In this document: piece after piece, positions 1-10,560 of the stretch
Numbering within the stretch: position 1 is the stretch's first letter
Layout of the letters: the number at the start of each line of letters is the position of its first letter
Source: Calliopum simillimum
Lineage: Eukaryota; Arthropoda; Insecta; Diptera; Lauxaniidae
Assembly: GCA_951812925.1 (NCBI GenBank)
Contig: OX638370.1
Span: 95,060,897-95,124,896, forward strand
DNA: 64,000 nucleotides
Direction of reading: 5' to 3'
Position numbers and translations under genes: made by a program
Notes under the pieces: model-generated
What the model was told of the DNA's origin: nothing
What the model saw: the letters and a program-made list of their open reading frames with translations, nothing else
The model's database searches: none

Positions 1-875
1 GCAAAATATACAAGGAATTAAGATGAAATTTGGTAAGCGCATACGGCTTGATAATACCTTATAACAGACAAGGCGGGATCGAAGAAGTGTTACGCCCACT
101 TTTTAGCCCTTGAAAATTTTGATTCAATATTACTCGAAAACGACGACTTAGAAGATGTTACCTCCGCAAACAACAATTAATATGCAATACGCCGTTATAT
201 TGGGAAAACTCGTTGAAAGGCGTGACACCGCCCACAAAAATACAAAACGGCATAAAAAGACAAATAACAAAGCAAACATTCTGAAATTAACTGTGAGAAG
301 CCTAATTGCTAAAGGGCATCACTGATCTGAAAGTGGGCGAAATATCGCAGTTGCGCGTGGAACCTCCCATACAAGCAAAATACGTTAAATGCTATTTGTT
401 CCAAACGTTGCAAGATATTTTAATGAAATTTGGTATGTAGGTACTACTTATCAATGCCTTGTAATTACTGCAAAGTGGGTGGTATCAAAGAAGTGCCACG
501 ACCACTTTTTAGCCCTTAAAAGTTTTGATTCATATTACTCGATTAATACGCAATATATATATCGTTATATTGGGAAAACTCGTCGAAGGGTGTGGCACCG
601 CCCACAAAAATATAATACGCTATAAAAAGAAAACTACTGAAGCAATCTTTCTGAATTTAACTGTAGGGAGTGTACTTGCTATAAGGCATCTACGACCTGA
701 AAGTGGACAAAATATAGCCGGTGCGCGTGGAACCTCATATACGAGTAAAACACATTAAATGCTATTTCTCTCAAATGGTACAATATATTTTGATGAAACT
801 TGGTTTGCGGATCTGGATCATGAGTATCTAAAGCATAACGAAAAGTGAATTTTTTTGAAATTCTCAAATGGAGTT
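1..875. repeat. Diverged ~385-bp direct repeats, about 2.3 copies
   Basis: Three successive blocks share the same order of landmarks: a GATGAAATTTGGT-like start near 20, 421 and 791, then GCACCGCCCACAAAAATA (about 220 and 595) and GCGCGTGGAACCTC (about 352 and 725). Spacing is 370-400 bp. The third block stops at 875, where the mariner element begins, so the transposon probably inserted into the array. The GTGGCACCGCCCAC-type motif recalls other dispersed blocks in this window (29041-29880). The short ORFs here are not conserved between copies and are not considered genes. Confidence 0.7.
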
Positions 876-941
876 AAATGGTGGCTGGTTCGAAGTGTTA
901 CCAATTCAAAAGACTATATTTTTAGTTTCCATGCACAGATT

Positions 942-1772
942 TTATTGATCAAACGCTATAATTATTGGGAAATGTTCAAATTTTAAGAATCTACTTGAGA
1001 TAAGGCCACCTTTGGCCTTAATTATGGCCCGTAGACGGTCGAAGAACGAGTCGCATGCTGCACGAATTTTATTTTGTGGAAGTTCGCGCCATTCTCGTTG
1101 AAGGGCCACTTTTAGCGCATCAACGCTCTGGTAATTTTTAGTCAAGACCTTCCTGTCCAACATACCCCAGATTGAGAAATCCAGCGGACTCGCATCAGGC
1201 AAATTTGAGATCCATTGTTGAGCAGAAATGAAGCTAGGAACGTTTTTTTCTAACCATTCTTGATTCACACGAGCTTTGTGTGACGGTGCCGAGTCTTGTT
1301 GGAATGTCCATGGCTTGCGATCGAAATATTTGCGTGCCCACGGTAGTAAAGCACCCTCCAACACTGATTCACGATACACCTGGGCGTTTACTTTGACGCC
1401 AGCGGCCAAAAAAACGAGTGGTGAGCGCCCATCAGCAGTCACTGCAGCCCAAACCATCACATGCGGTGGTGCCTGCGTCCTGGTGGCCAAACGAACATTC
1501 AAATTTTCGTAGGACCTCTCTGTCAAGTAAACCCGATCATTTTTTTTGTTTAAATATTGCTGGATACAGTAATTTTTCTCATCAGAGAAGACAATTTGTG
1601 ACAGATTTCCGGCGGCGTGCAAGCGCAACAACTCCTTGGCTCTATCGAGCCTAACTTTTTTTTGAGCAGGAGTGAGATCATGCGCCTTTTGGAACTTGAG
1701 GGCCTTTAGTCCGAGCTTGTTTGACAATATGTGTTGCATTCGTTCACGCGATATTTTCAGCTCGGCAGCCAT
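942..1772 (-). pseudogene. Mariner-type (DD37D) transposase, catalytic part
   Basis: This 276-codon open frame holds the complete DDE/D catalytic domain of a Tc1/mariner transposase, which cuts the element at its TIRs and pastes it into TA sites in the nucleus. Residues 1-25 (MAAELKIS...) are the second helix-turn-helix region. The first catalytic Asp is D64 in VFSDEKNY, the second D160 in FQQDSAPSHKA and the third D198 in SPLDFSIWG. Exactly 37 residues separate the last two, which defines the DD37D group. VMVWAAVTADG (about 105-115) is the family core strand. The ATG at 1772 is only where the open frame happens to begin; the real N-terminus lies in another frame upstream (1757-2008). The catalytic triad is intact, so decay is probably recent. 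Confidence 0.9.
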
Positions 1773-2008
1773 TTGTCTGCCAATCGCTCAATTCTGGCCT
1801 TCACCTTTCGAACCATTTCTGGTGATGTTGCAGTTATTTTCCGACCACCACCATTTCGTGTGGCAACGCTGCCGGTACCATTGTAACGTGTTATGGTCCG
1901 ATACACAAACATTTTATTCACTTTTAAATGTTTCAGCTCACGAACAATTGCTGGTTGCGATTTTCCAGCCAAATAAAGAGCAATCACACTATTACGTTTG
2001 AATTCCAT
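1757..2008 (-). pseudogene. N-terminal DNA-binding part of the DD37D transposase
   Basis: This 83-codon frame carries the paired-like helix-turn-helix that binds the TIRs: MEFKRNSVIALYLAGKS, then VNKMFVYRTITRYNGTGS and a GGGRK linker typical of Tc1/mariner N-termini. Its ATG at 2008 sits about 160 bp inside the right TIR, the normal position for the true start. After KARIER the frame drifts into a stop, while the neighbouring frame continues with QMAAELKIS. Family members have roughly NP-RS-R between these two blocks, so a short deletion of a length not divisible by three near 1775-1790 probably caused the frameshift; that last step is inference from family knowledge. Confidence 0.85.
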
Positions 2009-2171
2009 TTCGAAAATTTTTTATTTTCAATAAATTGACGCGCAAATGCTTTTGGTTACTTGTTGACAATAGAATGAACTAACATCATGCCAATTTTTAG
2101 ACAGCTGTCATGTTCCATCTGTCTGATAAGTCTATCTGAAGTTGGTAACAGTTCGAATCAGCCACCCTGTA

Positions 2172-2708
2172 TTTTGGCCGTTGTTTTTGAAGAAAAGGTA
2201 AGTCTATAAAGCAGCAACAGTAATTTTGTACTTATTTTATGCCGTAATAATAGGTTATTAGACCAATATAATTTTTTAAACTTAATGCCATCAATTTCAC
2301 ACCATCAGCTAAATTTTTTGTAAAAACAGAACACAATTGTAGTCATTTCTAACAAAATGTCAGCCATTTCATATTATGACACCACTTTTTTTCCTTTATG
2401 AACTTACTCCAATAATTCCGTGGGTTTTGCGAATTTCGAAGAATGGAACTTAGAAAAGTCCCAGGAATCATACATTTGCCAATGTTCTACCAAAACTAGG
2501 GTGCTGAATAAAGGAAGGAAAAAAGCTTAGAATTGGCGGGAGAGATTCCCAAAAAAAAAAGCGAATCGTTTTTTTTTTTATGGAATTTCTCCCGCAAACG
2601 GATCAGTAACGGATCCGTAACGGGTAAAAATGCGAAGATATGAACCGTCTGGCACACTGGGAGGGAACGGGCAACATCTAAATCACTTAGAAAGTACACT
2701 TTACCAAT
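2172..2708. other. Non-coding; diverged copy of a dispersed repeat
   Basis: No gene is seen. The stretch 2240-2440 resembles the dispersed family whose best-kept motif is TATGACATTACTTTTGTC (also near 8980, 25507, 26337, 43461, 53599 and 62905): a phrase about caccatca, then cagaacacaatt and TATGACACCACTTTTTTTCC. The remaining sequence is AT-rich without recognisable features. Confidence 0.45.
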
Positions 2709-3690
2709 CACGGTGCTTGTGGGAGAATTTAAATCAAATTTTGATGTACCTCGGATTTTTTTGTAAATTCTTATTAAAGATGTCAATAGAAGTTATTCTA
2801 TGCAAAAAATAAAATTATAGAGGTGGCGCTTTTTTAAAAATAATCCCTTTTCCAATTGGGGCATTTTCCGATACAAAAAAATAAAATTTTTTTTTTAACT
2901 ACATTAAACAAAAATCAAAATAATCACATTCGATGTGTTTTGCGATGCTTCACGTGAATCCGACCTCAGAACTGCTCTATCGTGTATAGTTTTTGAGATA
3001 TTCAAATCTAAAAGCCGAAAAAAGTCGTTTGTTGCCATGTTTTGAAGCTATATAACTATGTAACATATCATTTATTCGTTAAATGTGGTTAAAATACTTG
3101 AAAGTCATGATCTTTTCCTTTAAAATCTAATTTAAATTATGTTGATATCTTTTTTTTCGTCAAAGATATCCTAACCTAAAAAGACACAAAAGTGCAAAAA
3201 ACCCGTTTAGCCAATATTTCGGTCTACGATATCTCTTAGAAGCATGAAGATATAAACATAATTTAAATTAGATTTTAAAGGAAAAGATCATGACTTTCAA
3301 GTATTTTAACCACATTTAACGAATAAATGATATGTTACATAGTTATATAGCTTCAAAACATGGCAAAAAACGACTTTTTTCGGCTTTTAGATTTGAATAT
3401 CTCAAAAACTATACACGATAGAACAATTCTGAGGTCGGATTCGCATGAAGCATCGCAAAAAACATCGAATGTGATTATTTTGATTTTTGTTTAATGTAGT
3501 TAAAAAAAAAAAATTTATTTTTTTGTATGGGAAAATGCCCCAATTGGAAAAGGGATTATTTTTAAAAAAGCGCCATCTCTATAATTTTATTTTTTGCATA
3601 GAATAACTTCTATTGACATCTATAATAAGAATTTACAAAAAAATCCGAGGTTCATCAAAATTTGATTTAAATTCTCCCACAAGCACCGTG
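2709..3690. mobile_element. Long foldback element with ~440-bp arms (CACGGTGC ends)
   Basis: The sequence from 2709 reads almost identically to the reverse complement ending at 3690, through CACGGTGCTTGTGGGAG, GTAAATTCTTATT, CCAATTGGGGCATTTTCC, the GATGCTTCACGTGAATCC/GATGCTTCATGCGAATCC segment and GATCTTTTCC, until about 3151/3248. Only scattered mismatches are visible. About 95 bp in the middle are unpaired. CAAT flanks both sides (2705-2708 and 3691-3694), a possible 4-bp target duplication. The CAC- ends with 4-bp duplication would suit a Chapaev/CMC-type parent, but four bases can agree by chance. There is no transposase, so the element is non-autonomous. Confidence 0.8.
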
Positions 3691-5378
3691 CAATTAAAGA
3701 AATATAGTAAAAGTAATTGCACTCCTTAGTAGATTGTGCATTGTATATAAATATTATTTATCAGTATAATTGTTGTGACACATTGCAATTTCTTAAAATA
3801 TCAAAAATCCGCAAATAATGTAGTTTTTACTGCAATAAAATTTGCACACATAAAAAATAAACATATTAAAGTTTCAGCTGCTGATAACAATAATGTAGAC
3901 GGCTTAACATGCCATCCACAATCCAAACAAATGTTAATAACAGTAGAGCATTTAATAATTTCTCATTTATGTTATTTTTGTTCCTCTCACAAACAACTCT
4001 AGTCAAATGCATTAAGTTGATATTACTCAGTGTCTCAGTGGTGCGTATTACATATTTGGATATTAAGAAAATTCAACATCCACATTCCACAAAGGCAGGC
4101 GACTTTGGCTGGTTGGTTTTTTGCCAAGTTTTTATTTACACATTTGGCGCGTGCCTCTAATTGCAATTCTAACGCTTGTTTCTTCATTTCATCTAAATGG
4201 TGATGTTTGGTTGTTGTTTTTTGTGTTGTTGCTGTTGTAGTTGCAGCAGTTCTTGTTGTCACTAAGTTGTTTTGCCTTTAGTGTACATAAATATGTACTA
4301 CTTGTGATCGGTCACCTAAAGGTTTGTAATTTCCTCAAAGTATTTGACTGAAGAATTCATTGTTAATTTTTATCATTTTTCATTTTATCAATTCATTCAT
4401 TGCTAATTTGGTGGGTTATTGGTGGGTTATTGGTTTTAAAGTGAAATTTTTTTAATTAAGTTAAGTAGATATTCCTCATAACCCAAAAACAGATGTTTGT
4501 ACTGTCATAAGCCATAGAGATAAATATGTCGCAGCAAGGACTTTGGTACATATCACTTGAACAAATATATATTTCCTAACAAACAATGCGATGTAAAGCC
4601 AATTGCTAGCCAAATAAAACAGTTTGATATTATAATTCTAAAATTGGAGATTCTTCCCAAAAAGCGACTTTTTTCATCACAAATATCTATAAAATAAGAA
4701 TATATCTAATCTAGAATTTGTTTATATGCAACAAAAACCGCAGCTAATTAATTTTTCATTTATCTATAATTTTTTTTTTTTATTTATTTATTTGTTTGTT
4801 GTAACTTAACTCATTGTATGTGAGCGTAACCAATCACACGACATATGCAGTAATTGCAATTTGTGTGTGGACGCGCAACATATGTGTTGGCGTTTCAGCA
4901 ACAACATGTTGCGTGTTGCCTTGCCACAGTAAGTTTGCTGCTAATAGAATGTCAAGTAAATCATAACTGTGGTAAATCAATGAAAAGTTGGTTAATGAGC
5001 CTTCATGCGTAAACAATTGTTACAATATTGTTAAGAAGAAAATCATGATTTCTCTTCTTTTTGTTTTGGCGATATGTTGACAGAAAGTGTTGCCATTAAA
5101 ATGTGAAGCGGTCATGGCAGAAAACTCATGCTGACGTGACGCGCTCACTATTAGTAGGCGGGGCGAGATGTGTAAAATCGGTAAAAACTGGTCAAAGATG
5201 GATCAAGAGTTCAAGGCCTTTTTGATATCTAGATTAAAAATTAAGAAACCTAAAGCAGGGACATTTTTTGGTAGACGTTCTTTGTGCGAGAAGTTATTTA
5301 AATTCGGACAAATTCATTTTTCGACTTTGGCAACATTTTTTAAATTTATTTATTTAAATATATAAATATTTGCTTTCT
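3691..5378. other. AT-rich non-coding DNA, nothing recognised
   Basis: Short ORFs occur but none resembles a protein family. There is a TTG/CTG-rich patch at about 4195-4260 (which gives a low-complexity Thr-rich ORF on the minus strand) and TATTTATTTATT simple repeat near 4780. No tRNA, promoter or splice pattern could be argued with confidence. Confidence 0.4.
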
Positions 5379-6143
5379 GGTAACTATTGACATGTGTTCC
5401 TTGGCTTATTGTAAGATTCCTCACTAAACATTTTGACTCTGGTGAAAACTAAATAAAGGAAAAATTTTTTTTTCGACCAAAGACACAAAATTTGTGTGGA
5501 AAAGTTTTTTGTTTGGCTACATAACGCAACAAAAATATGTATATATACAAAAATAGTACATAAAAAATATTTAATTTCTGCATCAAAGCTTCTGCGATCT
5601 ACCTCAGAACATTCATATTAGAAATAAGGACAAATCCTTAATTTCAAACGTGTCACCCGTTGAACATTTTGGCTGAAAATATGCTTCGGTTTTTTTATGA
5701 TTTCAAATATGTTGCATTTTAAAATAGTAGCATACTTTCATGCTCATGCAATTTGTTTTGTACGATAAATTTCACAAAAGCATAGCATAGCTGCATGTTC
5801 TACATTGTTTAAAACTTGGCAAAAACGTAGCGTACTTTTAGGCTCAATTTTGAATGGGTGACTCGTTTTAAATTTAAGATTTGTCACTGTTTCTAAAATC
5901 AATGCCCCGAACAAGAGTGCAACATTTCAAAAGCTTTTGATGCAGAACTAAAACTTTTCTTGAGAACGATTTATGTAAATTTTTTTTTTTATTAATTTGT
6001 AGCCAAACAAAAAAGTTTTCCATACAAATTTTGTATTTTTGACAAAAAAAAAAAAATTATAAAGTTACTGAAGTTTTCACCAGAGTGAAAACATTTTGTG
6101 AGAAGTCTAAAAATAAGCCAAGGCACATATTTCAATAGTTACC
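5379..6143. repeat. Imperfect long inverted repeat (foldback) of ~765 bp
   Basis: GGTAACTATTGA at 5379 is matched by TCAATAGTTACC ending at 6143. Going inward, both arms carry CCTTGGCTTATT, ACATTTTGACTCTGGTGAAAA (with small changes), ACAAAATTTGTGTGG/ACAAAATTTGTATGG and TTTTTTGTTTGGCTAC. Pairing weakens after about 150 bp, but ATTTAATTTCTGCATCAAAGCTT and the GGGTGACTCGTTT/CGTGTCACCCGTT phrases still correspond. It is older than the other foldbacks. No convincing target duplication is seen. Confidence 0.65.
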
Positions 6144-6229
6144 CAATAAAAAAATTTTTTGTGACCCATCTTACCATAAACATTTCTCGAGCTCATCAGT
6201 ATTATGGATCACATCAAAATTTCTAATCA

Positions 6230-6880
6230 AATTTTATTTAAAGTCTTTCATTCACATTCATATTGAACTTTACAGCTCTAAATCTTTTTCACCGCTTTAA
6301 TACTTTAATACCTAACTTAATCAACTCTTTTTAGGAATTAAAAACATTTTGGGTTCAATCAAAAATTTTCTCCGTTCTCAATATTTTTCGGCTGCTTTAA
6401 CATTTCTTCGATTTGTTAAAATTTTTCGTCTATATTAACATTTTACGGCTTTCTCGGAATTTTTTAACTTTTTCTACAATTTGAACTTAATCGACATTTT
6501 TCTTATTTATCACCATGTTTTTCTTCTTTCACATTCATTGTGCTCTTCAAACACTTTTGATTCTATCAATATTTTTCCCTTAAATAACGTTTTTCATATT
6601 TATCAACATGTTTGGGCATTTTCAGCATTATTCTTGTTCTTCAAAATTGTATGAATTCAACACTTTCCGACTTCTTCAACAGCATCAAAAAATATAGATT
6701 CTATGTAGAGGCAATCTGACAAGACAACAATGTTTAATTAAGATAAAATTTATATTTTTTGACAGCATTTATAATCATTATCAATATTTTTCGTTTTCGA
6801 ATTTGTCAAATTTTCCAGTTTGATCAATATTTTTTGAATTTATGAACATTGTGCGATTCAAATATTTTTGGTCCCTTTGC
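6230..6880. repeat. Degenerate AT-rich array with CAACATTTTT motif
   Basis: Loosely periodic phrases such as TTAACATTTTACGGC, ATCAACATGTTTGGGC and ATCAATATTTTTCG recur every 20-40 bp. The same composition reappears at 7570-7750, 9130-10560, 47780-48900 and 51770-52080, so it is a genome-wide family of decayed short-period satellite or simple sequence. No coding potential. Confidence 0.5.
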
Positions 6881-6881
6881 A

Positions 6882-6901
6882 TTTTTTTTTTTTTTTTTTT
6901 A
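6882..6901. repeat. Poly-T tract
   Basis: About 20 consecutive T, followed by a short segment of mixed composition (GGGGATAGCCCCT is a small perfect stem). It could be the A-tail of a minus-strand retroposed copy, but no such copy is recognised beside it. Confidence 0.5.
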
Positions 6902-7073
6902 CTTAAACCAATGCTCAGGGGATAGCCCCTAGAAATGGAAATAGGTCAGAGGGATGGGGGAGAAAAGCAGTAGTGTCGATGTCAATGAACATTTTTCCTA
7001 AGTCAAGATGGGATTCGGACGCTAAATGGGAGTTTTTGGCTTTTGAACGCCCTCGGAAGGCAAAAATCGTTTT

Positions 7074-7294
7074 TTACTCAAGAGGAAAGCATCTTACGAA
7101 AAAAGTGTACCAAATTTTTTTTTTTGAATAATTTTTGAAAAACTTCCAAAAAAAAAAAAAAATTTCATAAATTATTCAAAAAAAAAAAAGTTTCCAAAAA
7201 AAATCCAAAAAAATCTCACGTATTGCTTGAACGATTCTGAGCATTTTTTGTCTAGTACAGTTTTTTCGTAAGATGCTTTCCTCTTGAGTAAACA
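7074..7294. repeat. Small foldback, AAGCATCTTACGAAAAAA family
   Basis: TTTACTCAAGAGGAAAGCAT followed by CTTACGAAAAAA on the left is repeated as the inverse on the right (TTTTTTCGTAAG, ATGCTTTCCTCTTGAGTAAA). The interior is A/T homopolymer. Related units are at 30597-30839 and one arm at about 59763-59930, where the phrase GTGTATA-AGCAAAAAATGCTT follows. Confidence 0.7.
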
Positions 7295-7569
7295 AATATT
7301 TTTGATGGTATCTCTATTTTTTGAACATTGAATTACATTTTTCAAGGTCACTCGGCAAATTGATTAAGTCACATTTAGGAAATTAAGCTTCGTATCATTC
7401 TTCAGTATGACAAAACGAATATCCCACTTTAAGAATTTTTATATTTCGATGAAAATTGCGATGTCTGGGTGGTTTGAACCAAATCACTTCTATAGCCGCA
7501 GTGTGCGCCGACCATATTGAGCGGTGGAGGCGGATAATCCAGTCGTCTGTGAGACAACAGACAGAGCTT

Positions 7570-8225
7570 TGGTATTAATCAACATTTTTTGAACTCAATA
7601 ATTGACTTCTTCAGTGTATTTTGCCTTCTTTTACTTTTTTGGACTGTACCAACATTTTTCGACTCTGTCAAGCTTTATAAACATTTTTTGTTAACATTTA
7701 TCGAATTTTCCAACATTTTTCTAATTTTCAAAGTTTGTCGGTTTCCACAATAATCGAATTTCTCGAGACACATTTTTCTGTATACACTATACAGTGTGAT
7801 ATTGCGTGAAAAATTTCGATATCACCGTTAAGAAAAATTTACTTTGTTTTTAATTTGCCATAATTTTAATATACAATCCGTACTCACTAATTTTTTTTAG
7901 TTTTCCATAAAAAGATTATTCCTTGTCTGTTGCTATTGTCTTGTAACAATTTCTTTTGGTTTTATTTTCATTAAAAATTTTTCCACATTTTTTATTTTTT
8001 CAAATTTATTTTTTCTCTGTACTGTTTTGCATTTTGTGCTGTTGTAAAAATAGGCCGCAGGTCATTTTTTATTTTTTTTTGTGAAGAATTTGTTGCTATG
8101 ATTATTATTGTTGCTGCCACTGCCGCTTATTTAGCGCTCTGTTTGTTGTTATCTCTACGATTGCTGGCAGCAGTAACAACAACAGCAACAGCAGCAACAC
8201 TATAAACTATTACAAAAACAGCAAC
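7570..8225. other. AT-rich non-coding DNA with CAACATTTTT phrases and CAG/CTG tracts
   Basis: 7570-7750 continues the CAACATTTTT-type sequence. 8090-8225 holds GTTGCTGCC and CAGCAACAGCAGCAAC trinucleotide tracts typical of fly introns and UTRs. No ORF or RNA gene is supported. Confidence 0.4.
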
Positions 8226-8424
8226 ACTTAGCTCTCTGCTGCTGATTGCTTACCATTGATAAGCGAGGAAAAAAAAACAAAATTCAAAATGCAAAACTTT
8301 AGGAGCACAGCGCAAAACAGCACTATGGCTCACAGATCAGAGTTGAATGGTTTCAATTTTCACACTCTGTTTTCTGTCTTTTGGATGTTGCTGCTGCTTG
8401 TTGTTGTTATTAGTTTGCATACAA

Positions 8425-8462
8425 AAACGACAACAACAACAACAGCAGCAGCAACAACAGTC
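8425..8462. repeat. CAA/CAG trinucleotide tract
   Basis: Imperfect (CAA/CAG)n that produces a short poly-Gln or poly-Thr run in two overlapping small ORFs (8256-8592). The ORFs have no flanking similarity to known proteins, and the tract alone explains them, so they are not annotated as genes. Confidence 0.7.
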
Positions 8463-8599
8463 AGTCCGTTTAGTGCTACACAACCAAAAAAAAAACAGCA
8501 GTCTGGAATTTCAATTCGCATTGTTTTGCCAAATGTTTTTGGTGGAGAAGATTTTTTTTTTTTGTAGACAACGAAAATATCTCAGATGGTAAGGAATTT

Positions 8600-9129
8600 T
8601 CAAATAGTTTTAGTGAAGCTGTTTTAATCTTGATGTTATAATCTGTAATAATGAAAAGCAACAAATTATCAAAATGTTGCTAAGCAGCAATTTGATTTGA
8701 ATGTCCAAAACTGTCCAAAGAACCCGAACCCGAATTTTGATCAAATTTAGATTAAAATATCAGCTTATATCATAAATACATACCGTCGGCTTAATGAGAA
8801 AAGGTCCGTTTTGTGGCAAAAGTACTGTCATTAAATTAATTGGATGGCATTTTGTTAAAAATTAATAAAATTTTGTTTTGTTTTCACGAAAAGTTTAACT
8901 GATGGCGTAGAATCGATAACATTTAGTTGAAAAAATTATATTGTTTCAATAATCGATTATCATGCAAATAATCTGTATGACATTACTTTTGTCATAAAAT
9001 GGATTTCGCAACATTTCTCAATAAGCCAACGATATGTATCTTTCGACAACTTATTACTCCATTTTTACAAGATTAAGCTTAAGATATTGAGTTTTAAATA
9101 TTATAAGGGATCTTGAAAATTTTGTGACT
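8600..9129. other. Non-coding; contains a TATGACATTACTTTTGTC dispersed-repeat copy
   Basis: 8820-9000 has the order seen in other copies: AATTAATTGG, a TTTTCACGAAAAGTTTAACT phrase, a GATGGCGTAGAAT phrase, then TATGACATTACTTTTGTCAT at about 8977. A close relative is at 43320-43480. This is probably a fossil transposable element; no ends can be fixed here. Confidence 0.5.
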
Positions 9130-10560
9130 CAACATCCCCGACTTCTTCAACATTTTAAGCTACATTTGGGTTTGTCAGAATTTTCGTCTTTATCAACATT
9201 TTTGACATTATCAACATGTTTCGCCTTAATCGAAACTTTTTAGATTTTACAAATCTTAATGGCTTTTCATTTCCCGACTTTCCGGAACACTTTTTAAGCA
9301 GCAACAACAACATATTTTGGCTTGATAAACATTTCTTGAAATTATCAACATGTTTCGCCTCTTCTTTTTATTTTTTTTTATACATTTCACGACTTTTTCA
9401 ATACTTTTGACTTTATCAACAAGTTACGCCCTTGCCTAAATTTTTCAGATTCTAAAAATTTTATTGACTCTACATTTCCCAACTTTCCCGAGCATGTTCT
9501 AAGTAGCAACAACACGATTTTTCGGCTTAATAAACATTTTTCGAAGTTATCAAATGTTTCTCCTTTTCCAGAATTTTTCGTATTCTTCAACATTTTATGA
9601 CTTTTTATAGATTTCACGACTTCTTCAACTTTATAAACTTCATCTACATCAGCATCAATAAAATTATCAAAATTATTGCCTTTATAAGCTGTTTTGACTT
9701 TTTCAACATTTTTGACTTTACCAACATGTTTCGCCTTCGTCTAAATTCTTCAGATTCTAAAAATCTTATTGACTCTATATTTCCCGATTTTCCCGAGCAT
9801 ATTTTAAGTATCAACATCACCATTCGGCTTGATAAACATTTCTCGAAGTTATCTGATGTTTCTCCTTTTCCAGAATTTTCATAATCTTCAAAATTTTTTG
9901 ACTTTTTATGCATTTTACGACTTCGTCATTATTTTAAGCTAAGTCTGCATTTAGAAATGTATCAAAATTCTTGAAAGTTTACTCATTTTTGACTTAATCA
10001 ACATATTTCAGCTTTTTCTAAATTTTCTGGATTCAACAAATCTTTATGACACTTAATTTCTTGACATTCACGAGCATTTTTTAAGTAGCAACAACAACAC
10101 CAGTCTTCGGCTTGATCAACATTTCTCGATATAATCAACATTTATTTTATACATTTCATGGCTTCCTCAACATTTTAAGCTACATCTTCATTAACGAAAT
10201 TTATAAAAATTTTTGAATTTATAAGCATTTATGACTTTATCAATATTTTTGACTTTATCAACATGATTCGCCCATGTCTTCATTTTTTGAATTCTACAAA
10301 TCTTAATAACTCCACATTTCCCGACTTTCCCGAGAATTTTTGAAGCATCAACATGTTTCGCCTTTTACAGAATTTTTTGGATATTTAAAAATTTTACGAC
10401 TTTATACACATTTTAAGCTTCATCTGCATTTTTGAAATGTTGCAACATTTTTCACTTTATAAGCATTTTTAAGTATTAGCAAACATGTTTCGCATTTTAC
10501 AAAATTTTCGGGTTCTTAAAAATTTTTTGACGCTTTCATCATTTCTTAGTACATAAATTT
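9130..10560. repeat. Degenerate ~260-300-bp tandem repeats, CAACATGTTTCGCC family
   Basis: The phrase ATCAACATGTTTCGCC or a variant occurs near 9214, 9415, 9719, 10003, 10258, 10348 and 10484. After it come TTCCCGACTTTCCCGAGCA, then AGTAGCAACAACA and CGGCTTGATAAACATTTCTCGA in the same order. The distances 9415-9719-10003-10258 are about 255-305 bp. Copies are strongly diverged and embedded in CAACATTTTT sequence. Overlapping small ORFs on both strands share these repeats and are not genes. Confidence 0.65.

Larger units (their letters stand above)
877..2169 (-). mobile_element. Tc1/mariner-family transposon, DD37D type (maT-like), complete ends, transposase broken
   Basis: The two ends are inverted repeats. 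The left end (from 877) shares GGTGGCTG, TTCGAA and TGTTACCAA with the reverse complement of the right end (to 2169), with only a few mismatches over about 30 bp. Both ends are flanked by TA (875-876 and 2170-2171), the target duplication of this superfamily. The total of 1,293 bp is the usual size of a full mariner-type element. It encodes a two-piece transposase on the minus strand. The catalytic spacing DD37D places it in the group called maT or ITmD37D. Both ends look intact, so the copy could be moved in trans, but the frameshift rules out self-mobilisation. Confidence 0.92.

Noticed and set aside
8256..8592. Poly-Gln/Thr ORFs as a possible host exon
   Set aside because: The trinucleotide tract alone explains them and flanking residues have no family resemblance.
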